Source of the DNA: JACVCJ01 sp052437175
GTDB lineage: Bacteria > Bacteroidota > Bacteroidia > CAIKAF01
Reading direction: 5' to 3'
NCBI GenBank assembly: GCA_052437175.1
Contig: JBQVOK010000004.1
Coordinates: 186,001 to 250,000, forward strand
DNA: 64,000 nucleotides
Both the position numbers and the translations under genes were made by a program. This document shows, in pieces, positions 43,310 through 49,995 of the stretch (positions within the stretch are counted from its first letter, which is position 1; every line of letters starts with the position of its first letter). Below the pieces are notes generated by a model. The model was not told where the DNA came from and made no database searches. It saw only the letters and a program-made list of their open reading frames with translations.

Positions 43310-43921
43310 CTATAACGGGGCCACGGTGTTGCGCGTAAGCTTCAGGTCGCGGATATACCCGTCCTCGAGGCTGTACACCCAGCCGTGAATATAGGGATAT
43401 TCACCTTTTTCCCATTCGTCCTGGATAAAGGAGACCATCGACAGGTTCTTTACCTGTTCCTGTACGTTCAGCTCCACATAGCGGTCAGATTTTTTCTGCG
43501 GGTCGCTGATCAGCTCCAGCTCCTCCTTATGCAGCATGCCCACATTGCGTATATGCGAGAGCCAGTTGTTCAGGAAACCATAGTTGTCGCCGGTTATCGC
43601 CGCGTTCACACCTCCGCAGCCGTAGTGGCCGCATACGATAATGTGTTTTATTTTCAGGTGTTTAACGGCGAAATACACCACGCTCAGCATGTTCATATCG
43701 GTATGCACCACCATATTGGCAATATTACGGTGTACAAAAATAGAACCCGGCAGGTGATTGGTTACTTCGGTGGCGGGTACGCGGCTGTCGGAACAACCGA
43801 TCCACAGGAACTGCGGGTTTTGTCCTTTCGACAGCTGATCAAAAAAGTCGGGAATGGTCTCATTCATTTTTTTCACCCATTCCTTGTTTCCTTCCAGGAG
43901 TTTTTTTATCAATTCGGCCAT
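43310..43921 (-). CDS. can: Beta-class carbonic anhydrase
   Basis: The protein has 203 residues. The zinc ligands are Cys43, His99 and Cys102, with the Asp45-Arg47 dyad in WIGCSDSRVP and VCGHYGCGGV, all intact. It interconverts CO2 and bicarbonate in the cytoplasm, supplying bicarbonate to carboxylases and buffering pH. The C-terminal end IHGWVYSLEDGYIRDL is the usual form of the Can/CynT-like group in Bacteroidota. It lies directly upstream of the CPA1 antiporter. The presence of a second, LCIB-like protein with possible CA ancestry three genes downstream is notable. Confidence 0.95.
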   Translation of the reverse strand: MAELIKKLLEGNKEWVKKMNETIPDFFDQLSKGQNPQFLWIGCSDSRVPATEVTNHLPGSIFVHRNIANMVVHTDMNMLSVVYFAVKHLKIKHIIVCGHYGCGGVNAAITGDNYGFLNNWLSHIRNVGMLHKEELELISDPQKKSDRYVELNVQEQVKNLSMVSFIQDEWEKGEYPYIHGWVYSLEDGYIRDLKLTRNTVAPL

Positions 43922-44019
43922 TGTTTTTTTTTGGCAATATAGGAATTCGGTTTACGTCACCGGGCATATACCCGAAAAATTCAGGGGCAGGGAACGGCAC
44001 TGCACCGGTGTACAGGCTT

Positions 44020-45342
44020 TTAGGGAGTGTGGCCGGGCATGCCTTTTTTACGGTTGAAGAGCAGGATAAACAGCAGGGTACTCAACCCGGTAAGCAAAGG
44101 GTAATAGAGTACGGCAATAAGTTCAGAGGCCGGTACGGCAAACCCGGCCAGCGTGAGCGCCGTAAGCACCTGTGCCCCGTAGGGAAGCAGGCCCTGTACC
44201 GAACAGGTTATGGTATCCAGTATACTGGCGCTTTTGCGCAGATCGACATTGTTTTTAACGGCGATCTCGCGGGCTACGGGCCCGGTGATCAGTATGGCGA
44301 TGGTATTATTGGCCAGGCAGGCATTTACGCCCGCCGCCAGTGCCGCAATACCCAGGGAGGCCCTGCGTGGCGAACCGCTGTGCCGGTCCAGGCGCTGCAG
44401 CAAGAACTGTATGCCGCCGTGGTAGCTGATCAGGCCTGTTATTCCGCCGATGAGTATACAAATAACGCACAGCTCATACATACCCGCCATACCCGTATTT
44501 ACCGAAGCCATACCCTGCAGCAGCAACAGGCTGCCCCGGTACATACCCAGGGCCAGGCTTAGCAGAATACCGCATACTAAGGTCCACAGTACGTTAAGGC
44601 CGCAGAGGGCCAGCACAAAAATGACTGCGTAGGGCAGCATGGTAAGCAGGTCGTAAACTCCGGCTGCCGGAAGTTCCTGCCTTTGTGTACCGTAAAATAT
44701 GTACAGGGCGATCGTAAGGAGCGCGGCGGGCAGTACCACCATAACGTTGAGACGGAACTTATCGCGCATGTTCACGCCCTGCGTACGTGTGGCGGCAATG
44801 GTGGTATCAGAAATGAAAGAGAGATTATCGCCGAACATGGCCCCGCCGATCACCGCAGCCAGGGCGGGAGCCAGGCTGTCTGGCACGCTCTGGCTCAAGC
44901 CAGCGGCAATAGGTGTAACTGCGGCAATGGTGCCCACCGAGGTGCCCAGAGAAAGCGAAATAAAGGCCGCAATGACAAAAAGTCCGGCCACGAAGGTCCC
45001 CGGCGACAGGTAGTGCAGGGCGAACTGTACCACAGAATCAACGGCGCCGATGTCTTTGCTCAGTTGCCCGAAAGCCCCGGCCAGTATAAAAATAAGGCAC
45101 ATAAGCATAAGATCGCTGTGACCGGCTCCCCGGCAGAATTCCTGCAGACGCAGGGCAAAAGGCACCGAAGGGAACTGAAGTAAACCGATGACGGCGGTCA
45201 GCAGAAAGACCACCGGCACCGGTAGTTGATAAAAGTCGCCGAAGGCAATGCCGGCGCCCAGGTAGATGAGAACAAAGAGCAGCAGCGGCAGCAGGGCCAG
45301 CGGGTTGCCTTTTTCGGAGCGGAGTGTGCTTTCAGAGCTCAT
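44020..45342 (-). CDS. NhaC-family Na+/H+ antiporter
   Basis: The protein has 440 residues and about eleven helices. Family features include GAFGQLSKDIGAVDSVVQFA, FISLSLGTSVGTIAAVTPIA, GGAMFGDNLSFISDTTIAAT (a strongly conserved core motif) and, in the second half, CLANNTIAILITGPVAREIA. NhaC-type carriers exchange Na+ or amino-acid-like solutes for H+; some members are malate/lactate or lysine antiporters, so Na+/H+ specificity is an inference. It starts 8 bp after the EamA stop, so it is probably co-transcribed and governed by the same leader. The beta-carbonic anhydrase follows after 98 bp. Confidence 0.9.
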   Translation of the reverse strand: MSSESTLRSEKGNPLALLPLLLFVLIYLGAGIAFGDFYQLPVPVVFLLTAVIGLLQFPSVPFALRLQEFCRGAGHSDLMLMCLIFILAGAFGQLSKDIGAVDSVVQFALHYLSPGTFVAGLFVIAAFISLSLGTSVGTIAAVTPIAAGLSQSVPDSLAPALAAVIGGAMFGDNLSFISDTTIAATRTQGVNMRDKFRLNVMVVLPAALLTIALYIFYGTQRQELPAAGVYDLLTMLPYAVIFVLALCGLNVLWTLVCGILLSLALGMYRGSLLLLQGMASVNTGMAGMYELCVICILIGGITGLISYHGGIQFLLQRLDRHSGSPRRASLGIAALAAGVNACLANNTIAILITGPVAREIAVKNNVDLRKSASILDTITCSVQGLLPYGAQVLTALTLAGFAVPASELIAVLYYPLLTGLSTLLFILLFNRKKGMPGHTP

Positions 45343-45350
45343 GCAGCGCT

Positions 45351-46355
45351 TTAGCGATGGAAACGCAGGGGGATAAGTGAATACGCGATCATGCCCTGCA
45401 CCTGGCGACGGACGCGACGCAGACGCACTTTGTTCCGGGGCCCGATGCGGTAACGCCGCACATTGGTAAGCAGTACGCCGGCCAGGATCACGCTGAGCCC
45501 GTAAAACTGGCTGCCGCTGATGGTCTCGTCCAGGAAGAGCCAGCCCGCGATCACGGCCACCACCGGGTTAATATAGGTGTGTGTGCTTACGATGGCCGGT
45601 GTACGCACACTCAGCAGCCATATATAGGACAGGTAGGCAATAATGGAGCCGAAGAACACCAGGAAACCCAGTCCGGCCCAGGCGCTTAGTGGTACCCGTG
45701 CCGCTGAGAAACTATTCCATTCACCGCGGAACGCAGCAATGAGCATACTGGCCACACCGGCCATCAGCAACTGCTGGGAGCTGTTCATAACCGTTGAGCC
45801 TTTGGCCGGGTAATTGCGGGAGAAGATAGAACCGATCACCCAGGAAACGGAACTCAGCGCCAGTACAATGAAGGCTATGGCACGCTGACTGCCTTCGCCG
45901 TGCGTATGGCCGCTCACACTGTCTTTGAGAAAGAGCCAGAGCCCGATGAACCCGATCACCAGCCCCATGATGATAAAGGGATCGGCAAAATAATGTTTCC
46001 AGTTCTTGCGGTCGATGGCAATGAACCAGAAGGGGCCGGTGGCAATGGCAATGGCGGCTTCGGTAGAGCTCACGTATTGTTCGCCCCAGGCCACCAGTCC
46101 GGTACCGCCGGTAAGGATGAGTATGCCGGTAAGGGCATTACGGCCCCAGTCGCGAAGGCTCAGACGGCGTTCCCCGCTGCCGTATTTCCAGGCAAAAAGC
46201 AGCAGGCCGGCCGCCAGGAAGCGGAACCCTGAAAGAATAAAAGGCGGGAACCCTTTAAGGCCGTACATTACCGCCAGGAAGGTAGAGCCCCATATAATAA
46301 AAATGCTGGCGAAGGCAAGCGGTATCGCTCTCTTCTGTATTGTATTCTGTAACAT
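45351..46355 (-). CDS. EamA-family (DMT) exporter
   Basis: The protein has about 334 residues from the ATG at 46355; a longer frame to 46421 would start inside the terminator hairpin and is rejected. Ten hydrophobic helices form two EamA repeats. Typical segments are IPLAFASIFIIWGSTFLAVM, LSGFRFLAAGLLLFAW, GTGLVAWGEQYVSSTEAAIA and, in the second half, STHTYINPVVAVIAGWLFLDE. DMT exporters of this type move amino acids, nucleosides or other metabolites out of the cell. The tail (about 310-334) is basic. It is preceded by two small ORF/terminator units and a consensus promoter, so its expression is probably controlled by attenuation. The substrate is unknown. Confidence 0.9.
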   Translation of the reverse strand: MLQNTIQKRAIPLAFASIFIIWGSTFLAVMYGLKGFPPFILSGFRFLAAGLLLFAWKYGSGERRLSLRDWGRNALTGILILTGGTGLVAWGEQYVSSTEAAIAIATGPFWFIAIDRKNWKHYFADPFIIMGLVIGFIGLWLFLKDSVSGHTHGEGSQRAIAFIVLALSSVSWVIGSIFSRNYPAKGSTVMNSSQQLLMAGVASMLIAAFRGEWNSFSAARVPLSAWAGLGFLVFFGSIIAYLSYIWLLSVRTPAIVSTHTYINPVVAVIAGWLFLDETISGSQFYGLSVILAGVLLTNVRRYRIGPRNKVRLRRVRRQVQGMIAYSLIPLRFHR

Positions 46356-46376
46356 AGATATCGTTTTATTTGAATG

Positions 46377-46411
46377 AAAAAAGTCCCGCGGTACAGTAGC
46401 ACGGCGGGACT
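46377..46411 (-). terminator. Leader terminator 2, upstream of the EamA gene
   Basis: AGTCCCGC (46382-46389) pairs perfectly with GCGGGACT (46404-46411) around a 14-nt loop. On the minus strand it is followed by six U's (46377-46382). It sits 22 bp before the EamA start and directly after small ORF 2, in the position of an attenuator. Confidence 0.75.
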
Positions 46412-46435
46412 CTTTAACCAATTAAAGAAAAAGTA

Positions 46436-46540
46436 TTATAAGCCGTGCTTCGTATATATGTGCATTCGCCAACATTTCATATTGTTGTCGTTTGCCCGCA
46501 GGTTCGGTCGGATCGTGTTGCCGTGGATCATCGCTTTCAT
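46436..46540 (-). CDS. Possible leader peptide 2 (34 residues)
   Basis: An ATG-initiated frame encodes MKAMIHGNTIRPNLRANDNN and then MKCWRMHIYTKHGL. It ends 25 bp before the terminator stem. It lies between the two intrinsic terminators and is on the strand of the EamA gene. Codons for rarely used amino acids (Trp, Cys, His, Met) are clustered in its second half. No homologue is known to me. Translation is not proven; position and the flanking terminators are the evidence. Confidence 0.4.
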   Translation of the reverse strand: MKAMIHGNTIRPNLRANDNNMKCWRMHIYTKHGL

Positions 46541-46563
46541 GTCTGTTACTTTCTGTTTATGTC

Positions 46564-46599
46564 AAAAAAAAAAACGCCCCGGAATTACCCGGAGCGTTT
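46564..46599 (-). terminator. Leader terminator 1
   Basis: AAACGCCCCGG (46572-46582) pairs with CCGGAGCGTTT (46589-46599), one mismatch, loop AATTAC. On the minus strand it is followed by about ten U's (A's at 46564-46574). It lies between small ORF 1 and small ORF 2. No annotated gene ends before it on this strand, so it must act on a leader transcript. Confidence 0.82.
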
Positions 46600-46625
46600 C
46601 TATATAAAGTACGTATCTGACGAAT

Positions 46626-46694
46626 TTATACAGGTTTTATCCGGTAACGTGCACACATACACATACGTGACCACATCTTCGGGGAAGCAGGCAT
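46626..46694 (-). CDS. Possible leader peptide 1 (22 residues, Met/Cys-rich)
   Basis: The frame encodes MPASPKMWSRMCMCARYRIK followed by PV. Four Met, two Cys and one Trp in 14 residues is unusual for random sequence. It starts about 55 nt downstream of the predicted transcription start of a consensus promoter and ends 27 bp before terminator 1. Evidence is positional; no homologue is recognised. Confidence 0.4.
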   Translation of the reverse strand: MPASPKMWSRMCMCARYRIKPV

Positions 46695-46756
46695 GCACGG
46701 AGCGTTATGTGTTAATGTTGTTTTCACCGGGAACGGTTGTTTTTCTGTTTCGGGGG

Positions 46757-46788
46757 CAAAAGTATATTAAATTATTTATCCTACCAAA
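46757..46788 (-). promoter_or_regulatory. Consensus promoter for the EamA/NhaC leader
   Basis: On the minus strand TTTG (plus 46785-46788) and TACTTTTG (plus 46757-46764) are separated by 20 nt, a near-perfect Bacteroidetes promoter. The predicted start is near 46750, about 395 nt before the EamA ATG, leaving a long leader. Confidence 0.75.
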
Positions 46789-46800
46789 CAAGTAGGATAA
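46776..46800. promoter_or_regulatory. Operator-like 9-bp inverted repeat over the -33 box
   Basis: TTATCCTAC (46776-46784) and GTAGGATAA (46792-46800) are perfect inverted repeats with a 7-nt spacer CAAACAA, which contains the -33 element. The geometry, 16 bp centre to centre, fits a dimeric repressor site. Confidence 0.6.
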
Positions 46801-46984
46801 GTAAAATGCATATTTTACATAAAATTTACCGAAGAGGCCCCTGAAAACTTTCCGGGTGAAATTACCTGTATTTGGGGTATACAATGGCAGGGTTTTAAGT
46901 TTACAATTGTGTTTAACTATTTGTTTATCAATAAATTGATATTGTATTTTTTTTCGTATATAAAAGAAGGCCATCTAAACTTAA
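46801..46984. other. AT-rich divergent spacer without genes
   Basis: This is the middle of the 708-bp gap between the EamA gene and the first collar gene. It is AT-rich with no convincing frame or hairpin. Promoters point outward on both sides (46757-46788 leftward, 46985-47017 rightward). Confidence 0.6.
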
Positions 46985-47017
46985 TTTGCAGGAGTCCTTT
47001 TTAGTCGCTTATATTTG
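46985..47017 (+). promoter_or_regulatory. Promoter of the tail-collar operon
   Basis: TTTG (46985-46988) and TATATTTG (47010-47017) are separated by 21 nt, close to the Bacteroidetes consensus. The predicted start near 47024 gives a leader of about 40 nt before the ATG at 47064. Confidence 0.72.
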
Positions 47018-47063
47018 TTCACCATTAAAGAATCTAAATCGTTTAACCATTTAACCTGAGCCT

Positions 47064-47603
47064 ATGGAAGGTACAATCGGAGAAATCCGCCTTTTTGCCG
47101 CTACATTCGCACCAAAAAACTGGTGGTATTGTGACGGCTCGATTATCGCAATCAGATCCAATACGGCACTGTATTCCATTCTGGGTACCACTTATGGTGG
47201 CGACGGAGTGCAGACATTTGCCTTACCCGATCTGAAAGGACGTTCAGCTCTGGGAGCAGGGCAGGGTAACGGCCTCAGCTACTATCCCCTGGGAGCCATG
47301 ACGGGAGTGAACAATGTAACGCTGCTGTCATCGAACCTGCCGCCGCACACGCACACGGCAACCAACAACATTGTTATTCCGGCTTATTCGGATGAAGGCA
47401 CGGCCAGCACGCCGGCCAACAATGTACTGGCCGCAAAAGGTCAGATGTATACGAACCTGGCGGGTGATACGAACCTGCATCCGATTCCGTATAACGTAAC
47501 CGTTGGAATCGCCGGTGCCAGTCAGCCGCTTACGATCACACAGCCGGCACTGGGTATGAACTACGTTATCTGTATGTACGGTGTTTTCCCGGCCAGACAG
47601 TAA
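47064..47603 (+). CDS. Tail-collar (MdpB-like, microcystin-dependent-type) protein 1
   Basis: This 179-residue protein opens with MEGTIGEIRLFAATFAPKNW and has YCDGSIIAIRSNTALYSILG, GTTYGGDGVQTFALPDLKGR and LPPHTHTATN, the phage tail collar (PF07484) pattern. It ends NYVICMYGVFPARQ. No signal peptide is present. In phages the domain is a trimeric fibre element; in non-phage bacteria single-domain collar proteins of this kind (MdpB-like) occur as tandem paralogues of unknown role. It is the first of three such genes in an operon. There are no other phage genes near, so a prophage is unlikely. Confidence 0.88.
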   Translation: MEGTIGEIRLFAATFAPKNWWYCDGSIIAIRSNTALYSILGTTYGGDGVQTFALPDLKGRSALGAGQGNGLSYYPLGAMTGVNNVTLLSSNLPPHTHTATNNIVIPAYSDEGTASTPANNVLAAKGQMYTNLAGDTNLHPIPYNVTVGIAGASQPLTITQPALGMNYVICMYGVFPARQ

Positions 47604-47662
47604 TTGTGTCCACAGATCTTATTCAGCAAGTTACACCTTAACTTATTAAACATTAAAATTTT

Positions 47663-48205
47663 ATGGAAGGTTATATAGGAGAAGTACGCCTGTTTGCAGG
47701 TAATTTTGCCCCGCGCAGCTGGGCGTTCTGCGACGGCAGCTCCATGAGCATATCAGAATATTCTGCCCTGTACGCTATTATCGGCGATACATTCGGCGGC
47801 AACGGTGTTACCAGTTTTGACCTGCCCGACCTGCGCAGCCGCGTGGCCGTAGGTGCAGGAACAGGTCCCGGCCTTACGCCCATTGCACTGGGTCAGGCTG
47901 CCGGAACAGAAACGGCAAGTATGTCGGTATCCCAGATGCCCGCACACAATCACTTTGCTTCGGCCGTAGTTTCGATGCCGGCATACAGCGGTACCGATAC
48001 ACAGGGAACGCCCACCAATAACTACCTGGCCGGACTGGCCGGCGCTTATTCGGCAGAAGTGCCCGATTCGCACCTGGCTCCCATTGCGGCCCCGGTAGCA
48101 CTGAGCACGGCGGGCGCGGGTATCCCGTTCCCGATCATACAGCCGATCACGGCTCTTAATTACATTATTTGCGTGGAAGGTATTTTCCCCAGCAGAAACA
48201 ATTAA
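47663..48205 (+). CDS. Tail-collar (MdpB-like) protein 2
   Basis: The protein has 180 residues and is a paralogue of the genes on either side. It starts MEGYIGEVRLFAGNFAPRSW and contains FCDGSSMSISEYSALYAIIG, GGNGVTSFDLPDLRSRVAVG, MPAHNHFAS and the closing NYIICVEGIFPSRNN. It diverges most in the central segment (ALGQAAGTETASMSVSQ), where the other two have GVNNVT. No signal peptide. It follows gene 1 by 59 bp. Confidence 0.88.
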   Translation: MEGYIGEVRLFAGNFAPRSWAFCDGSSMSISEYSALYAIIGDTFGGNGVTSFDLPDLRSRVAVGAGTGPGLTPIALGQAAGTETASMSVSQMPAHNHFASAVVSMPAYSGTDTQGTPTNNYLAGLAGAYSAEVPDSHLAPIAAPVALSTAGAGIPFPIIQPITALNYIICVEGIFPSRNN

Positions 48206-48242
48206 TCCTTAACACAACAATTCTCAAAACCTTTTTGAAATT

Positions 48243-48788
48243 ATGGAAGGAACAATGTCAGAAATCCGCCTTTTTGCCGGGAATTTCGAACCGAAATCCT
48301 GGGCATACTGTGCCGGACAACTTTTACCGATAAATACCAACCAGGCCCTGTTCAGCCTGCTGGGAACCACATACGGAGGTAACGGGATCCAGACCTTTGC
48401 GCTGCCCGACATGCGTGGCCGCATACCTATGGGAACCGGCAATGCAGCCGGAATAAACACATACCAGCTGGGCGAAGTGAACGGTGTGAACAACGTAACG
48501 GCCACCATGGCCAATCTGCCCGCTCATACCCATAGTCCGGCTCCCGGCCTGGCACTGAGTATCCCGGCCTATTCAGATTCCGGGGATGTGGGAACACCTA
48601 CCGGCAATCACCTGGCGGCTCTCGGCGGACTGTATTCCAACAAAACGCCGGACACCACCATGAAGCCGATCAGCACCAGTGTAACCGTAAGTGTTACCGG
48701 GTCTAACCAGCCGATGAGCCTGATGCAGCCTTATCTCGGAATGAATTATATAATCTGCCTGTATGGAATTTTTCCTTCCAGAGGATAA
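48243..48788 (+). CDS. Tail-collar (MdpB-like) protein 3
   Basis: The protein has 181 residues and is a third paralogue: MEGTMSEIRLFAGNFEPKSW, YCAGQLLPINTNQALFSLLG, GGNGIQTFALPDMRGRIPMG, LPAHTHSPA, and the end NYIICLYGIFPSRG. In the first line, GEIR is replaced by SEIR and FAP by FEP. It follows gene 2 by 37 bp. Three non-identical copies in one operon suggest a heteromeric (perhaps heterotrimeric) assembly rather than simple dosage. Confidence 0.88.
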   Translation: MEGTMSEIRLFAGNFEPKSWAYCAGQLLPINTNQALFSLLGTTYGGNGIQTFALPDMRGRIPMGTGNAAGINTYQLGEVNGVNNVTATMANLPAHTHSPAPGLALSIPAYSDSGDVGTPTGNHLAALGGLYSNKTPDTTMKPISTSVTVSVTGSNQPMSLMQPYLGMNYIICLYGIFPSRG

Positions 48789-48813
48789 ACATCCGAAATT
48801 ACATTAATCCGGG

Positions 48814-48844
48814 TTCCCCTGGCGGTGCAAAAACCGTCGGGGGA
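48814..48844 (+). other. Intergenic hairpin between collar 3 and the PBP-like gene
   Basis: TTCCCC...GCGGT can pair with ACCGT...GGGGGA around a GCAAAA loop. No U-tract follows (GATTCCCTG), so it is more likely an mRNA-stability or processing element than a terminator. It may set different expression levels for the two halves of the operon. Confidence 0.45.
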
Positions 48845-48864
48845 TTCCCTGTTATAACTGATAC

Positions 48865-49995
48865 ATGAGAATAGCTTTACTTTTACCCCGCTCCATGCTG
48901 TACCCGTCCCTGTCTTTTGACATGATGGACGGACTTAAGTCGGGCCTGAAAAGAACAGGTCTGGATGCCCGGTATGAGGTAGTTTCGGCCAGTATAGGCC
49001 TGGCTGCCAAAAACGAGGAGATCTATGCCCGTTGCGAGCAGGTACTGCTCGACGGTGCCGATGTGGTAGTGGCGTATATGAACCCGCTTTCGGCCGAGTA
49101 TGTGCATGCTCTCTTCCAGAGCTCAGGCAAACGCCTGGTGGTGCTCGACAGCGGGTATCATTTCCCGGCATTCCAGGGAAAACTTTCCCATGCCTGGTTC
49201 CTTTCTTTACAAGGTAATCTTTGCTGCCGCACCATTATGCAGAAGGCTGCTGCGGATGGTTACCGCAATTTTGCACTCAGCTGTTCCTTCTACGATGCGG
49301 GTTACCGTCCTTCGTACAGCTACACCACGGCGGCCGAAGATAAAGGCGGTACCGTGGGCCTGAGCCATATCACACCGCTGCGCCGGGCCGAGTTTAGCCT
49401 GGAACGCCTGGCCGAATACCTGGGAGAAAATAAAGATGCCGCAATGCTGGCTTCTTTCTGCGGCGATATGGCCGAAGATTTTTTCCGGGAAAGCAGCCGC
49501 CTGGAGCTGAGTACCACTTACGATACCTACGGCGCCGCATTTACGGCTGAGGAAGAATGGCTGGCCAAAATACCCTATCCGGGTAAGGACTGGGATGCGG
49601 CCGTTCCGTGGGCCAAAAGCATTGCCACGCCGGCAAACGAAGCGTTTGTAAGTACCCTGGAAAGCATCCGCGAAAATAAAGCCAACCTGTTTTCACTGCT
49701 GGGCTGGGAAGCCGCCCTTTTTATAGCCGCCACGGAAACCGGCAGCCCGGAAGGGATCGTTCTGGATTCGCCCCGCGGCCGCGTGCAGATAAATCCCGAC
49801 ACCCAGTTCTCGGAAGCACCGGTATATTTTGCACGGGTAACGAAGAACGAAGAAACGGGTAACTGCCGCCTTAGCGATGTACGCGATGCCGGAGACCTGC
49901 AGGAAGAACGCAGACTGCTGCAGCGCGATATCGATTATATACAGACCACAACGGCCAATTCATGGCTGAACGCATACGCCTGCCTGGACTCATGA
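48865..49995 (+). CDS. Periplasmic-binding-protein-like (type 1 fold) protein without signal peptide
   Basis: The protein has 376 residues. The first half follows a type 1 PBP pattern: IALLLPRSMLYPSLSFDMMD, DGLKSGLKRTGLDARYEVVS, DGADVVVAYMNPLSAEYVHA, KRLVVLDSG and, after the first domain crossover, DAAMLASFCGDMAEDFF. Unlike ABC-transporter binding proteins there is no signal peptide or lipobox, so it appears to be cytoplasmic. No ABC permease is adjacent. It lies 76 bp after collar 3 and overlaps the formyltransferase by 4 bp. The fold call is from pattern only; the ligand and role are unknown. Confidence 0.6.
   Translation: MRIALLLPRSMLYPSLSFDMMDGLKSGLKRTGLDARYEVVSASIGLAAKNEEIYARCEQVLLDGADVVVAYMNPLSAEYVHALFQSSGKRLVVLDSGYHFPAFQGKLSHAWFLSLQGNLCCRTIMQKAAADGYRNFALSCSFYDAGYRPSYSYTTAAEDKGGTVGLSHITPLRRAEFSLERLAEYLGENKDAAMLASFCGDMAEDFFRESSRLELSTTYDTYGAAFTAEEEWLAKIPYPGKDWDAAVPWAKSIATPANEAFVSTLESIRENKANLFSLLGWEAALFIAATETGSPEGIVLDSPRGRVQINPDTQFSEAPVYFARVTKNEETGNCRLSDVRDAGDLQEERRLLQRDIDYIQTTTANSWLNAYACLDS

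Noticed and set aside
47064..48788. Prophage or contractile injection system suggested by tail-collar proteins
   Set aside because: No sheath, tube, baseplate, capsid, terminase, integrase or lysis gene accompanies them; the collar genes are single-domain MdpB-like proteins in an ordinary operon.
48865..49995. ABC-transporter substrate-binding lipoprotein
   Set aside because: There is no signal peptide or lipobox and no permease or ATPase gene nearby.
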